A program made the translations under genes and the position numbers. DNA of 64,000 nucleotides from Taklimakanibacter deserti (GTDB lineage: Bacteria > Pseudomonadota > Alphaproteobacteria > Rhizobiales > Aestuariivirgaceae): assembly GCA_003574785.1 (NCBI GenBank), contig QORU01000001.1, positions 566,785 to 630,784 on the forward strand, given 5' to 3'. Each line of letters begins with the position of its first letter. Within the stretch, counting starts at the first letter, position 1. Of the stretch, positions 27,559 to 36,515 are shown one piece after another. A model generated the notes under the pieces. The model made no database searches and was not told where the DNA came from. It was given only the letters and a program-made list of their open reading frames with translations.

Positions 27559-27567
27559 TAGCGCTTG
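27559..27567. repeat. Target site duplication, right
   Basis: Second copy of TAGCGCTTG. Its last bases form part of the probable -35 element of ssb, so the element landed exactly at the promoter edge. Confidence 0.9.
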
Positions 27568-27593
27568 CTTTCGGAACATAAAGAGAACATATT
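27565..27593 (+). promoter_or_regulatory. ssb: ssb promoter with SOS (LexA) box
   Basis: GAAC (27574-27577), seven bases, GAAC (27585-27588) is the reverse-strand form of the alphaproteobacterial LexA box GTTC-N7-GTTC. It sits between a possible -35 TTGCTT (27565-27570) and -10 CATATT (27588-27593, spacing 17). LexA bound here would block ssb transcription until DNA damage. The IS element ends 7 bp upstream of the -35. Confidence 0.8.
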
Positions 27594-27689
27594 TGCGGGG
27601 GATAAAAGTCGATCCGCAGTGGATCGGAAGACAGGTTTGGTGGATTGACCAGACCTGAGTTTAGTGCCCGGAAAGCAAGGAGAGCGGAT

Positions 27690-28178
27690 ATGGCCGGATC
27701 AGTGAACAAAGTCATCCTGGTGGGAAATCTTGGCAAGGATCCGGAGGTGCGCCATACGCAGGACGGCCGCCCGATCGTCAATCTGAGCGTCGCGACCTCG
27801 GAGAACTGGAAGGACAAGCAGACGGGCGAGCGCAAGGAGCGCACCGAGTGGCACCGCGTCGTCATCTTCAATGAAAACCTGGCGAAGGTCGCCGAGCAGT
27901 ATCTGAAGAAGGGGGCCAAGGTCTATCTCGAGGGCCAGTTGCAGACGCGCAAATACACCGACAAGGACGGGGTCGAGAAATATTCGACCGAAGTGGTGCT
28001 GCAGCAATATCGCGGCGAGCTCACCATGCTCGATGCCCGCGGCGGCGGCGGTGACTCGGGCTTTGCCAATGGCGGCGACAGTTTTGGCCAATCGAGCCCG
28101 ATGGACCGGCCGCGCAGCGGCAGCGCGAGGCCGCAACAGAATTTCGCCCGCGATCTCGACGACGAAGTTCCGTTCTGA
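27690..28178 (+). CDS. ssb: Single-stranded DNA-binding protein
   Basis: A 162-residue SSB with the OB-fold N-terminus (MAGSVNKVILVGNLGKDPEV, TEWHRVVIFNE, YLKKGAKVYLEGQLQTRKY) and a Gly-rich linker ending in the acidic tip DLDDEVPF that recruits repair and replication proteins. AAGGAGAG precedes ATG 27690; an in-frame upstream extension is not needed. Controlled by the SOS box upstream. Normally next to uvrA in this order of bacteria, but here separated from it by 8 kb. Confidence 0.96.
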   Translation: MAGSVNKVILVGNLGKDPEVRHTQDGRPIVNLSVATSENWKDKQTGERKERTEWHRVVIFNENLAKVAEQYLKKGAKVYLEGQLQTRKYTDKDGVEKYSTEVVLQQYRGELTMLDARGGGGDSGFANGGDSFGQSSPMDRPRSGSARPQQNFARDLDDEVPF

Positions 28179-28226
28179 GGGGGGCGCCACGCTTAAGCAG
28201 TGACGATTCCGGAAACCGCTTCGGTA

Positions 28227-28254
28227 TTGCAAAGTATATAAGTTAACGTATACT
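28227..28254 (+). promoter_or_regulatory. Promoter and operator of the toxin-antitoxin pair
   Basis: TTGCAA (28227-28232) and TATACT (28249-28254) are spaced by 16 bp. The inverted repeat AGTATA (28233-28238)...TATACT (28249-28254) overlaps spacer and -10, an ideal place for repression by the HTH antitoxin. The expected transcription start is at or within a base or two of the toxin ATG (28260), and no ribosome-binding site precedes it. Confidence 0.65.
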
Positions 28255-28259
28255 CGACA

Positions 28260-28592
28260 ATGAGACCTGTCGGATGGATAGGGCGTTCCCGGGAGGAAAT
28301 AAGAGAGTTTCCTGAAGACGCTCGACGTCATGCGGGTCAGGAACTCTCACGGGTTCAGCGTGGCTTGGAACCTTTCGATTGGAAGCCAATACGCTCGATC
28401 GGTCCTGGTGTTTCCGAGATTCGCGTCCGTGACTCGTCTGGTGAATATAGGGTCGTCTATGTCGCGAAATATGCGGAAGCAATTTATGTCCTGCATTGCT
28501 TTCATAAGACGACACAGAAGGCGGAACAGCACACCATTGAACTGGCGCGTCGTCGATTCAGGCAATTGATACAAGAGCGTGTACATGGCTAA
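28260..28592 (+). CDS. HigB/RelE-like toxin (Gp49 type)
   Basis: A 110-residue protein of the phage-derived Gp49-like/HigB branch of the RelE superfamily: GWIGRSREEIREFPEDARR, GPGVSEIRVRDSSGEYRVVY and YVLHCFHKTTQKAEQHTIELA. Such toxins cleave mRNA on the ribosome. Its end overlaps the antitoxin start by 8 bp, the toxin-first order typical of hig modules. The start codon may be leaderless. Confidence 0.9.
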   Translation: MRPVGWIGRSREEIREFPEDARRHAGQELSRVQRGLEPFDWKPIRSIGPGVSEIRVRDSSGEYRVVYVAKYAEAIYVLHCFHKTTQKAEQHTIELARRRFRQLIQERVHG

Positions 28593-28896
28593 GAAGCTAA
28601 AACTATATGATAGCGTGTGGGACGCCATCGAGGATGATCCGGTAGAAGCCGCCCGGATGAAGCTTCGTTCCGATCTCATGATCTCGCTTGAGCAGAAAAT
28701 CACAAGGTCAGGATGGACCCAGAAGGAGACTGCCAAACGCCTGGGCATCTCCCAGCCGCGTGTATCAGATTTGCTGCGCGGAAAGATCAATCTGTTTTCG
28801 GTCGATAATCTCATCGATCTTCTGGCCAAGGCGGGCATGCAAGTCGATGTGAAAGTGAGAGCGAGAGGCAAAGCCAGAGAGAAACAGGCCGCTTGA
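28585..28896 (+). CDS. HigA-like XRE antitoxin
   Basis: A 103-residue protein with a central helix-turn-helix (GWTQKETAKRLGISQPRVSD, LLRGKINLFSVDNLIDLLAKAG). It is the expected partner of the upstream toxin, neutralising it and repressing the shared promoter. ATG 28585 is preferred to the in-frame GTG 28579. The C-terminus is short and basic. Confidence 0.9.
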   Translation: MAKKLKLYDSVWDAIEDDPVEAARMKLRSDLMISLEQKITRSGWTQKETAKRLGISQPRVSDLLRGKINLFSVDNLIDLLAKAGMQVDVKVRARGKAREKQAA

Positions 28897-29044
28897 CTGT
28901 CAAAGGTCCGTATACTGGCCAGCGATATCGGTCATACAGGCGCTTGGGCCGACGGCAGTTTTTTGGGGCGGACAAGCCGAATAGACTTGGAAACGGTGCA
29001 CCCCTAAAAGACTGCTTGGCGCATGCCAGGAAGCACTTGCACTG

Positions 29045-30826
29045 ATGTCCAAAGCCCCCATCCAGCGTCGGCTCGTCGCCATTCTCGCTGCCGACGTGGT
29101 CGGTTACAGCCGACTCATGGAGCAGGATGAAACATCCACGCTGACCGAACTGAAGCTGCGGTGGAACGAGGTGGTGGAACCCCTCGTCGCCCAACATCAG
29201 GGCCGTATCTTCAAGAGAATCGGCGATGGGATGCTGGTCGAGTTCGGCAGTGCCGTCGCCGCGGTCGAATGCGCGGTCGAGGTGCAGAAGGCGATGGCCG
29301 CCGCGAACGACAATGCCGCCGCGGATCGGCACATCGTGCTGCGCATCGGCGTCAATCTCGGCGATGTCATGGTCGACGGCAACGATCTCTATGGAGCCGG
29401 AGTCAATGTGGCATCCCGCATGGAGGCGCTGGCCGATCCGGGCGGGGTGGCGATCTCGAATGCCGTGTACGAGCATGTGCAGGGCCGCCTCAGCATCGAT
29501 TTCGTCGACGGCGGCAGCCACGAGGTCAAGAACATCGAACGTCCGCTGCACATCTGGACCTGGTCGCCAGGCGCCGGCACGGCGGCGGCCCTCGAAGCGG
29601 CAAGCGGCGCGCCGCAACCGCTGCCGAACAGGCCGTCGATCGCCGTCCTGCCCTTCAACAACATGTCGGGGGATCCCGAGCAGGGCTATTTTGCCGACGG
29701 GATCACCGAGGACATCATCACCGATCTGTCCAAGGTCTCGGGTCTCTTCGTCATCGCGCGGAATTCCTCCTTCGCCTATAAGGGTCAGGCGCCGGACATT
29801 CGCAAAGTGAGTCGGGAGCTCGGCGTCCGCTACGTCCTCGAGGGCAGCGTGCGCCGGATCGCCAGCCGGGTTCGCATCACCGCGCAGATGATCGACGGTA
29901 CGAGCGGCGGCCATCTCTGGGCCGAGCGCTACGACCGCGATCTCGAGGACGTCTTCGCGGTCCAGGACGAGGTGACCCGCACGATCGTCGATGCCCTCAA
30001 GGTCAAGCTTACCGCCGGAGAAGAAGCGCGGCGCGAACACCGCGGCAAGATCGATCCGGAAGCCTATGACCTCATCGTCCGCTCGCGGCAGACGTCATTG
30101 CAGCTGCGGCCCGAGGCGGCCATAGAAGCGCGCCGGATGCTCGAGCGCGTGATCGAGATCGACCCCAAGCTGGCCATTTCCTATGCGCGGCTCTCGATCA
30201 TCAGTTTCGCCGAATTTGCCAATCAATGGAACAATGCGACGGCCGAGAACCTGACACGGGCGCTGGATCTGGCGCGCAAGGCCATCGAAACGGACGAGAC
30301 CGAGCCGCAAGGCCATATCTCGCTTGCCATCACGCTGTGCTGGATGCGCCAGCTGGACGAAGCCGAACGGGCCGCCGAGCGGGCCCTCGCACTCGCGCCC
30401 AATCTGGCCGACGCCTATACCGGCCTCGGCAACATAAGAGACTTCCAGGGGCGGCACGAAGATGCCATAGCGCTCTTTACGCGGGCCTATCGCCTCGATC
30501 CGCAGTTCGACATGTCGCTGCATTTCCTGGGGCGGGCTCTGCTCGCCCTCGGCCGATACGATGAGGCCGAGATCGCCTTCAAGCGGCGATTGACGCTGAT
30601 GCCGCGTTCCGACATGTCGCGCTTCTATCTGGCCTGTCTCTATGGCCTCACCGGGCGCCATAAAGAGGCGCGCCGCTATTGGCAAGAGACGCTCGAGGTC
30701 AATCCCAATTTCTCAATCGACCACCAGAGGCGGACCTTGCCTTACAAGGATCCCGCGGTGCTCGATCGGATGGTGGAGGGACTGCGCGCCGCCGGCATCG
30801 CCGTCGCATCGGCTGGAGAGAGGTGA
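29045..30826 (+). CDS. Class III adenylate cyclase with TolB-like and TPR regions
   Basis: A 593-residue protein. Residues ~8-180 form a class III cyclase domain: metal Asp in LAADVVGYSRLM, second Asp in KRIGDGMLVEF and the transition-state Asn/Arg in GAGVNVASRMEAL. Residues ~195-330 are the TolB-like N-terminal domain that often follows these cyclases (SIAVLPFNNMSGDPEQGYFA, DGITEDIITDLSKVSG). The rest is TPR repeats. No membrane segment is seen, so a cytoplasmic enzyme is likely. This architecture is multiplied in rhizobia; the input signal is unknown. AGGAAG precedes the start. Confidence 0.92.
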   Translation: MSKAPIQRRLVAILAADVVGYSRLMEQDETSTLTELKLRWNEVVEPLVAQHQGRIFKRIGDGMLVEFGSAVAAVECAVEVQKAMAAANDNAAADRHIVLRIGVNLGDVMVDGNDLYGAGVNVASRMEALADPGGVAISNAVYEHVQGRLSIDFVDGGSHEVKNIERPLHIWTWSPGAGTAAALEAASGAPQPLPNRPSIAVLPFNNMSGDPEQGYFADGITEDIITDLSKVSGLFVIARNSSFAYKGQAPDIRKVSRELGVRYVLEGSVRRIASRVRITAQMIDGTSGGHLWAERYDRDLEDVFAVQDEVTRTIVDALKVKLTAGEEARREHRGKIDPEAYDLIVRSRQTSLQLRPEAAIEARRMLERVIEIDPKLAISYARLSIISFAEFANQWNNATAENLTRALDLARKAIETDETEPQGHISLAITLCWMRQLDEAERAAERALALAPNLADAYTGLGNIRDFQGRHEDAIALFTRAYRLDPQFDMSLHFLGRALLALGRYDEAEIAFKRRLTLMPRSDMSRFYLACLYGLTGRHKEARRYWQETLEVNPNFSIDHQRRTLPYKDPAVLDRMVEGLRAAGIAVASAGER

Positions 30827-30865
30827 GCGAGAAGGGCTCGCGCAATGTGCAGAGAGGCATTCATC

Positions 30866-31174
30866 ATGCGACTGAGACATCTCTTGCTCGCCGGCGCAGT
30901 TATTTTTGCGGTCGTCCCGGAGTCTTGGGCCGCGCTCCCACCCAATTACCAACGCATTGCCGAACTGCAGGCGATCCTTTCCGACTCTGCGGTTGTCGAA
31001 ACCTTCAAAGTCAAACAGCCGATAGACCGGATCGAATTCGTCAAGACGGATCTCTATCGCGTCACGGCGGGCGCCTGTCATGTCGATGTTGCCATCGTCG
31101 ACAAGCCGGGCGAGAAGCGTCCCGGTCCGCGTCAGTTCACGGTCAAAGTCATTACCAGGACTTGCCCGGATTAA
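30866..31174 (+). CDS. Small exported protein of unknown function
   Basis: A 102-residue protein with a clear signal peptide (MRLRHLLLAGAVIFAVVPES, cleavage near SWA-A). The mature part has VKQPIDRIEFVKTDLYRVTA and two cysteines (GACHVDV, TRTCPD) that could form a disulfide. I do not recognise a family. GAGAGG precedes ATG 30866. Its last 23 bp overlap the 3' end of the convergent monooxygenase-like gene. Confidence 0.65.
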   Translation: MRLRHLLLAGAVIFAVVPESWAALPPNYQRIAELQAILSDSAVVETFKVKQPIDRIEFVKTDLYRVTAGACHVDVAIVDKPGEKRPGPRQFTVKVITRTCPD

Positions 31175-31475
31175 GCTGGTCGAGCGCCAGAAGGTGGACG
31201 TCGCTGACCTCGGTAGATTGCTCGCCGGCCAGCAGATCGGCTGCCAGGATGCGCTCGACCGTCGCCTGATAGGAAGGCGAGTGCTTCAGCGCTTCGAGCG
31301 CGGCCGCGTCACGCCAGAAGGTGAGGACGAGTGCCTGATCGTCACGATGGCTCATGACGCAGCCGAGAAAGCCGTCCTGTACACGAAACATCGGGAGCGA
31401 AATTTCCCGCGCGAAGGTCTCATACGCGACCTCGCGTCCGGGTTTCAGGCCGGTTCTCCATAAGCGGGCGATCAT
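31152..31475 (-). CDS. Antibiotic biosynthesis monooxygenase-like (ABM) protein
   Basis: A 107-residue ferredoxin-fold protein of the ABM type: MIARLWRTGLKPGREVAYET at the start, MFRVQDGFLGCVMSHRD in the middle and VLTFWRDAAALEALKHSPSY, the usual 'mean squared' helix motif. Members are quinol monooxygenases or haem/small-molecule binding proteins; the substrate cannot be told. Single gene, convergent with the exported protein gene. Confidence 0.8.
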   Translation of the reverse strand: MIARLWRTGLKPGREVAYETFAREISLPMFRVQDGFLGCVMSHRDDQALVLTFWRDAAALEALKHSPSYQATVERILAADLLAGEQSTEVSDVHLLALDQLNPGKSW

Positions 31476-31572
31476 GTACGGTTCCCTATAGCCTGTACCT
31501 GGTTAATAAGGCTGCTGACATGCCTTGGCGTCGGCGATCTTAGACTGGTCCTCTCGGCAAGAGGAGGCTCGC

Positions 31573-32115
31573 ATGGCCATGGGATCGAAACTCAATCGCA
31601 CGCTCATGGACTTCATCGAGCGCCAGCCGCTGTTCTTCGTGGCGACGGCGGCGCCCGAGGGCCGCGTGAACCTGTCGCCCAAGGGCCTCAAGACGCTCAA
31701 GATCATGAACGAGAGCCGCATCGTCTGGCTGAGCCTCTCGGGCAGCGGCAATGAGACGGCGGCCCATCTCGCCGAGACTGACCGCATGACCTTGATGTTC
31801 TGCGCTTTCTCGGGCGAGGCGATGATCCTCAGGGTCTATGGCCATGCGAAAGTGGTCCATCCGCGCGCCGATGCCTGGAGCGAACTCGCCCGCCTGTTCC
31901 CGCCCATGGCCGGGTCGCGGCAGATTTTCGACCTCGAGATCGACTTGGTGCAGACCTCCTGCGGCTCCGGCGTGCCGCTCATGGATTTCCAGGCCGAGCG
32001 CGGGACGGCTGAGCTTCTGCCCTTCTACGAGGCCATGGGGGATGAGGGCGTGCGCGACTATTGGCGGCGCAAAAACATGCTCAGCATCGATGGCAAGCCG
32101 ACCCATGTATTGTGA
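31573..32115 (+). CDS. Pyridoxamine 5'-phosphate oxidase-family flavoprotein
   Basis: A 180-residue split-barrel protein: LMDFIERQPLFFVATAAPEG, RVNLSPKG and RIVWLSLSGSGNETAAHLAE, the FMN-binding pattern of the PPOX family subgroup with a C-terminal YWRRKNMLSIDGKPTHV. Such proteins bind FMN or F420-like cofactors and reduce small molecules; none is assigned. GAGGAG precedes ATG 31573. The gene lies upstream of gyrA but a separate promoter is seen for gyrA. Confidence 0.82.
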   Translation: MAMGSKLNRTLMDFIERQPLFFVATAAPEGRVNLSPKGLKTLKIMNESRIVWLSLSGSGNETAAHLAETDRMTLMFCAFSGEAMILRVYGHAKVVHPRADAWSELARLFPPMAGSRQIFDLEIDLVQTSCGSGVPLMDFQAERGTAELLPFYEAMGDEGVRDYWRRKNMLSIDGKPTHVL

Positions 32116-32228
32116 GCGGCGGAGCCTCTTGCGCAAGGCTTTTCAGCCATCTTGCAAGGCTTTGATTTCAGGGCATGATTTCCGCCGTCAAGAATCGCAT
32201 TTTTCCTACTCTTTTCATGCGCTTGGCA

Positions 32229-32257
32229 TTGAATCCGGCAGGCCGCCCGAGTAATAT
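32229..32257 (+). promoter_or_regulatory. gyrA: Probable gyrA promoter
   Basis: TTGAAT (32229-32234) and TAATAT (32252-32257) are separated by 17 bp in the 228-bp gap before gyrA, giving a ~80-nt leader. A good sigma-70-type match; not tested. Confidence 0.5.
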
Positions 32258-32343
32258 GTTCCGCCGATCGAATCGTTGCAAAACAGGGACCTCCCAGGAC
32301 CCGCTCGAACGGTTCAAGAAGCTCCAATCCAATCAGGTTTTCC

Positions 32344-35070
32344 GTGGCCGACAACGACGACAATAACGATCCCAATTCCTCCGGCAATCCGGGTGAAATC
32401 GCCCCCATCTCCATCGAAGACGAGATGAAGAAGAGCTACCTCGATTACGCGATGAGCGTGATCGTGTCGCGGGCACTCCCCGATGTGCGCGACGGGCTCA
32501 AGCCGGTGCACCGGCGCATCCTCTATACGATGCATGAGAACGGCTTCACGCCGGACAAGGCCTATAAGAAGTCGGCGCGCGTCGTCGGCGACGTCATGGG
32601 TAAATATCACCCGCATGGCAATCTCGCGATCTATGACGCGCTCGTGCGCATGGCGCAGGATTTCTCGCTCAGGCTGCCCTTGATCGACGGCCAGGGGAAT
32701 TTCGGCTCGGTCGACGGCGACCCGCCGGCGGCCGACCGCTATACCGAAGCGCGCCTTGCCCGCTCCGCCATGCCTCTGCTCGATGATCTCGACAAGGACA
32801 CAGTCGAGTTCGTCGCCAACTATTCCAACGAGTTCCAGGAACCGTCGGTCCTGCCGGCGAAATATCCCAATCTCCTGGTCAACGGCTCGGGCGGCATCGC
32901 GGTCGGCATGGCCACCAACATGGCGCCGCATAATCTGGGCGAGGTGATCGACGGCTGCATCGCGGTGATCGACAATCCCGGCATCTCGATCGATGAGCTG
33001 ATCGGCATCGTTCCCGGTCCCGACTTCCCGACCGGCGCCATCATCCTCGGCCGCGCCGGCATCAAATCGGCGATGCATACCGGGCGCGGCTCGATCGTCA
33101 TGCGCGGCAAGGTCACGACCGAGGAATTGCGCAAGGAGCGCGAGGCGCTCATCATCCACGAGATCCCCTATCAAGTGAACAAGTCGGCGATGATCGAGAA
33201 GATCGCCGAGCTGGTGCGCGAGAAGAAGATCGATGGCATTGCCGACATCCGCGACGAAAGCGACCGGCATGGCATGCGGGTGGTGGTCGAGCTCAAGCGC
33301 GACGCCATGGCGGATGTGGTGCTGAACCAGCTCTACCGCTTCTCGCCCTTGCAGACCACCTTCGGCGTCAACAATGTCGCCCTGATCGGCGGCCGGCCCG
33401 AGCTCCTCAATCTCAAGGACCTGATCCAGGCCTTCGTCGCTTTCCGCGAAGAAGTGGTCACCCGGCGCACTAAGTATCTCCTCAACAAGGCACGCGACCG
33501 CGCCCATATATTGGTCGGCCTCGCCATCGCGGTCGCCAATATCGACGAGGTGATCGCGCTCATCCGCCGCTCCAAGGACGCGGCCGAGGCGCGCGAGGCC
33601 TTGATGGCGAGGGCGTGGCCCGCCAAGGACATGGCGCCGCTCATCGCGCTCATCGCCGACCCCCGCCACAAGCTCAATGCCGACGACACCTACAAGCTGT
33701 CGGACGAGCAGGCGCGGGCGATCCTGGAACTGCGCCTGCAGCGCCTGACCGCGCTCGGCCGCGAAGAGATCGCCGAAGAGCTCGAGAAGCTGGCGAAGGA
33801 GATCTCCGATTATCTCGAGATCCTGCGCTCGCGGGCGCGCGTCCTCGGCATCATCAAGGACGAGCTCGCCGCCATCAAGGCGGAGTTCTCGACGCCCAGG
33901 CGCACCGAGATCGTCGACAATGAAGGCGAAGTCGAGGACGAGGACCTCATCCAGCGCGAGGACATGGTGGTGACGGTGAGTCACACGGGCTATGTCAAGC
34001 GCGTACCGCTCTCGGCCTATCGCGCGCAACGACGCGGCGGCAAGGGCCGGGCCGGCATGCAGACGCGCGAGGAGGATTTCGTCACCAAGCTCTTCATCGC
34101 CAATACCCACACGCCGATCCTGTTCTTCTCCTCGGCCGGCATGGTCTATCGCATGAAAGTGTGGCGGCTGCCGGTCGGCAATCCGCAGGCGCGCGGCAAG
34201 GCGCTCATCAACCTGCTGCCGCTGGCGCAGGACGAGCGCATCACTACGGTGATGCCGATGCCCGAGGATGAATCGACCTGGGGCTCGCTGCAGATACTGT
34301 TCGCGACCAAGAGCGGCAATATCCGGCGCAACGAATTGTCCGATTTCGAGAGCATCAACCGCAACGGCAAGATCGCCATGAAGCTCGACCAGGGCGACCA
34401 GATCGCCGGCGTCGATATCTGCACCCAGGCTGACGATGTCCTGCTGACGACGGCGCACGGCCAATGCATCCGTTTCGCGGTCGGGGACGTGCGCATCTTC
34501 AAGGGCCGCGATTCGACCGGCGTGCGCGGCATCAAGCTCGAGGACGGCGATCACGTGATCTCGATGGCGCTCTTACGCCATGTCGAGGCGAGCGCCGAGG
34601 AGCGTATCGGCTATCTCAAGATGGCACGCGCCGTTTCCGGCGATGAGGTGGACGAGAACGGTAACGGCAATGGCAATGGCGAAGAGGAGACGACGCAGGA
34701 GGCGATCCTCACGCAGGAGCGCTATGCCGAAATGGGCGCTGCCGAGCAGACCATCCTGACGGTCTCTTCCAACGGCTATGGCAAGCGCACGTCGAGCTAT
34801 GAGTACCGCATCACCAATCGCGGCGGCAAAGGCATCGTGGCGATGGCGGTGAACGACCGCAACGGTCCGCTGGTGGCCTCCTTCCCGGTCGAGGACGAGG
34901 ACCAGATCATGCTGGTGACCGATGGCGGCCAGCTCATCCGCTGCCCGGTCCACGACATCCGCAAGGCCGGACGCTCGACCCAGGGCGTCATCGTCCTCGA
35001 CACCGCCGAAGACGAACATGTCGTCTCCGTCGAGCGGATCAGCGAGGAAGAAGAGGGGACGGAAGACTAG
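32344..35070 (+). CDS. gyrA: DNA gyrase subunit A
   Basis: The 908-residue A subunit breaks and rejoins DNA. It starts at a GTG and, after an acidic Asn-rich N-terminus, shows [20 protein letters not shown], the active-site Tyr in RYTEARL, and the six-bladed C-terminal domain with the GyrA box QRRGGKGR. The quinolone region reads [17 protein letters not shown]: the positions equivalent to E. coli Asp82 and Ser83 are Asn and Leu. A poly-Asn/Gly segment ([11 protein letters not shown]) interrupts the C-terminal domain near residue 768. Confidence 0.97.
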   Translation: MADNDDNNDPNSSGNPGEIAPISIEDEMKKSYLDYAMSVIVSRALPDVRDGLKPVHRRILYTMHENGFTPDKAYKKSARVVGDVMGKYHPHGNLAIYDALVRMAQDFSLRLPLIDGQGNFGSVDGDPPAADRYTEARLARSAMPLLDDLDKDTVEFVANYSNEFQEPSVLPAKYPNLLVNGSGGIAVGMATNMAPHNLGEVIDGCIAVIDNPGISIDELIGIVPGPDFPTGAIILGRAGIKSAMHTGRGSIVMRGKVTTEELRKEREALIIHEIPYQVNKSAMIEKIAELVREKKIDGIADIRDESDRHGMRVVVELKRDAMADVVLNQLYRFSPLQTTFGVNNVALIGGRPELLNLKDLIQAFVAFREEVVTRRTKYLLNKARDRAHILVGLAIAVANIDEVIALIRRSKDAAEAREALMARAWPAKDMAPLIALIADPRHKLNADDTYKLSDEQARAILELRLQRLTALGREEIAEELEKLAKEISDYLEILRSRARVLGIIKDELAAIKAEFSTPRRTEIVDNEGEVEDEDLIQREDMVVTVSHTGYVKRVPLSAYRAQRRGGKGRAGMQTREEDFVTKLFIANTHTPILFFSSAGMVYRMKVWRLPVGNPQARGKALINLLPLAQDERITTVMPMPEDESTWGSLQILFATKSGNIRRNELSDFESINRNGKIAMKLDQGDQIAGVDICTQADDVLLTTAHGQCIRFAVGDVRIFKGRDSTGVRGIKLEDGDHVISMALLRHVEASAEERIGYLKMARAVSGDEVDENGNGNGNGEEETTQEAILTQERYAEMGAAEQTILTVSSNGYGKRTSSYEYRITNRGGKGIVAMAVNDRNGPLVASFPVEDEDQIMLVTDGGQLIRCPVHDIRKAGRSTQGVIVLDTAEDEHVVSVERISEEEEGTED

Positions 35071-35134
35071 CGCATCGGCTATCCGGAAACCGTGGGTACT
35101 TTCGGGCTGGATGCTCCAGACCTATATTTTCCCG

Positions 35135-35749
35135 ATGGAGACGCGCGCCCACTGGGACAACACCTACACGACAAAGTCTGATACCCAAGTCAGCTGGTAT
35201 CAGCCGGTGCCGGAGCGCTCTCTTGCTCTCATCACTTCGGCGGCGCCCGATCCTTCGGCTGCGATCATCGATGTCGGCGGTGGAGCATCGCGGCTCGTCG
35301 ATGCGCTGTTGGCAGAATACTATGCCGATATCACCGTGCTCGATGTTTCCGAGGTGGCCCTCGGCCGCTCGCGGGAACGGCTTGGCGACGCTGCCGAGAA
35401 GATTACCTGGATCACGGCCGACATAACGCGCTGGCAGCCGCAGCGGACATGGGATGTCTTGCATGACCGCGCGGTCTTCCATTTCCTGACCGACAAAACG
35501 GCACAGGACGCCTATGTCGCGGCGCTCATGGCGGCGACGAAAGCCGGCTCGACCATCATCATCGCGACCTTCGCGCTCGATGGTCCGGAACGCTGCAGCG
35601 GGCTTCCGGTGCAGAGATACAGCGCCGAGACCCTGGCGGCGCGACTGGGGCCTGACTTCTCGCTTTACGCGGCGTCGAAAGAAACACACCCCACACCTTT
35701 CGGGACGACCCAGCAATTCTCTTATGCCGCCTTCAGACGCCGGTCCTGA
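35135..35749 (+). CDS. Class I SAM-dependent methyltransferase
   Basis: A 204-residue methyltransferase: METRAHWDNTYTTKSDTQVS start (a common opening of this subfamily), SAM-binding IIDVGGGASRLVDALL, DITVLDVSEVALGRSRERL, and DVLHDRAVFHFLTD, followed by FALDGPERCSGLPVQRYSAE. The subfamily resembles thiopurine/thiol-methyltransferase-like proteins of proteobacteria. ATG 35135 is used; an upstream in-frame ATG at 35111 is also possible. Its end overlaps bluB by 17 bp. Confidence 0.85.
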   Translation: METRAHWDNTYTTKSDTQVSWYQPVPERSLALITSAAPDPSAAIIDVGGGASRLVDALLAEYYADITVLDVSEVALGRSRERLGDAAEKITWITADITRWQPQRTWDVLHDRAVFHFLTDKTAQDAYVAALMAATKAGSTIIIATFALDGPERCSGLPVQRYSAETLAARLGPDFSLYAASKETHPTPFGTTQQFSYAAFRRRS

Positions 35750-36452
35750 TGAGGCTCTTGAGAGCCTCTTCGCCGGCATTTGCCCATGTTTCGCTGGCGA
35801 TCAGATCGGCGAGACTCAGACGCTCGCGCCAGCCTTTGCTTTCAAGCTCGGGCTTCTTGGCGAAATCGGCCACATAGCCGAGGCATAGATAAGCGACGGG
35901 AACCACATGCGCCGGGATGCCGAGCAGGGTTTTCAGCGCGTCCTTGTCGAGAATGCTGACCCAGCCCATGCCGATGCCCTCGGCCCTCGCCGCAAGCCAC
36001 AGATTCTGGACGGCGCAGACGGTGCTGTAGAGATCCATCTCGGGATTGTGCCAGCGGCCGAGCGGAGAGTTTTCGGCCCGGGTTCTGTCGCAGGTCACGC
36101 AGAGATTGACCGGCGCCTCCAGGATGCCTTCGAGCTTGAGGTTGCGGTAAAGGTCTTGCTGTTGACTATCGATATGACGGACTTCCTCACCTCGCGCCTT
36201 CATGACCAGGTCGCGGATTTGCGCCCTTCTCTCAGGGGTGCGGATGACGATGAAGTTCCAGGGCTGCATGAAGCCTACCGACGGCGCGTGATGCGCAGCG
36301 CTAAGAAGCCGTGCCAGGATCTCGTCAGGGATAGGTTCTTTGAGGAAAGATCCGCGGATGTCGCGCCGCGTGAAGATGGCGCGATAGACGGCGGCGCGGG
36401 CCGCTTCGTCGAAATCGTTCGGAAATGACGAATCCTGGTGCAAAGCCTGCAT
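35733..36452 (-). CDS. bluB: 5,6-dimethylbenzimidazole synthase
   Basis: BluB splits reduced FMN with oxygen to give the lower ligand of vitamin B12. The 239-residue protein has the nitroreductase-like fold with YRAIFTRRDIRGSF, SAAHHAPSVGFMQPWNFIVI, NPEMDLYSTVCAVQNLWLAA and the BluB-typical GIGMGWVSILDKD. ATG 36452 with AGGGG upstream is chosen; longer in-frame extension would run into the riboswitch. A cobalamin riboswitch lies 63 nt upstream, which supports the assignment strongly. Confidence 0.94.
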   Translation of the reverse strand: MQALHQDSSFPNDFDEAARAAVYRAIFTRRDIRGSFLKEPIPDEILARLLSAAHHAPSVGFMQPWNFIVIRTPERRAQIRDLVMKARGEEVRHIDSQQQDLYRNLKLEGILEAPVNLCVTCDRTRAENSPLGRWHNPEMDLYSTVCAVQNLWLAARAEGIGMGWVSILDKDALKTLLGIPAHVVPVAYLCLGYVADFAKKPELESKGWRERLSLADLIASETWANAGEEALKSLIRTGV

Positions 36453-36515
36453 CGCTGTTCCCCTTTGCGCTGCATCGCTGCCGCGCGCCTGACCAAGCGC
36501 GAGACCTTCCTGCCG

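Noticed and set aside
32314..34554. 746-codon minus-strand frame opposite gyrA
   Set aside because: Long open frames opposite GC-rich genes are expected; no motif, and gyrA is certain.
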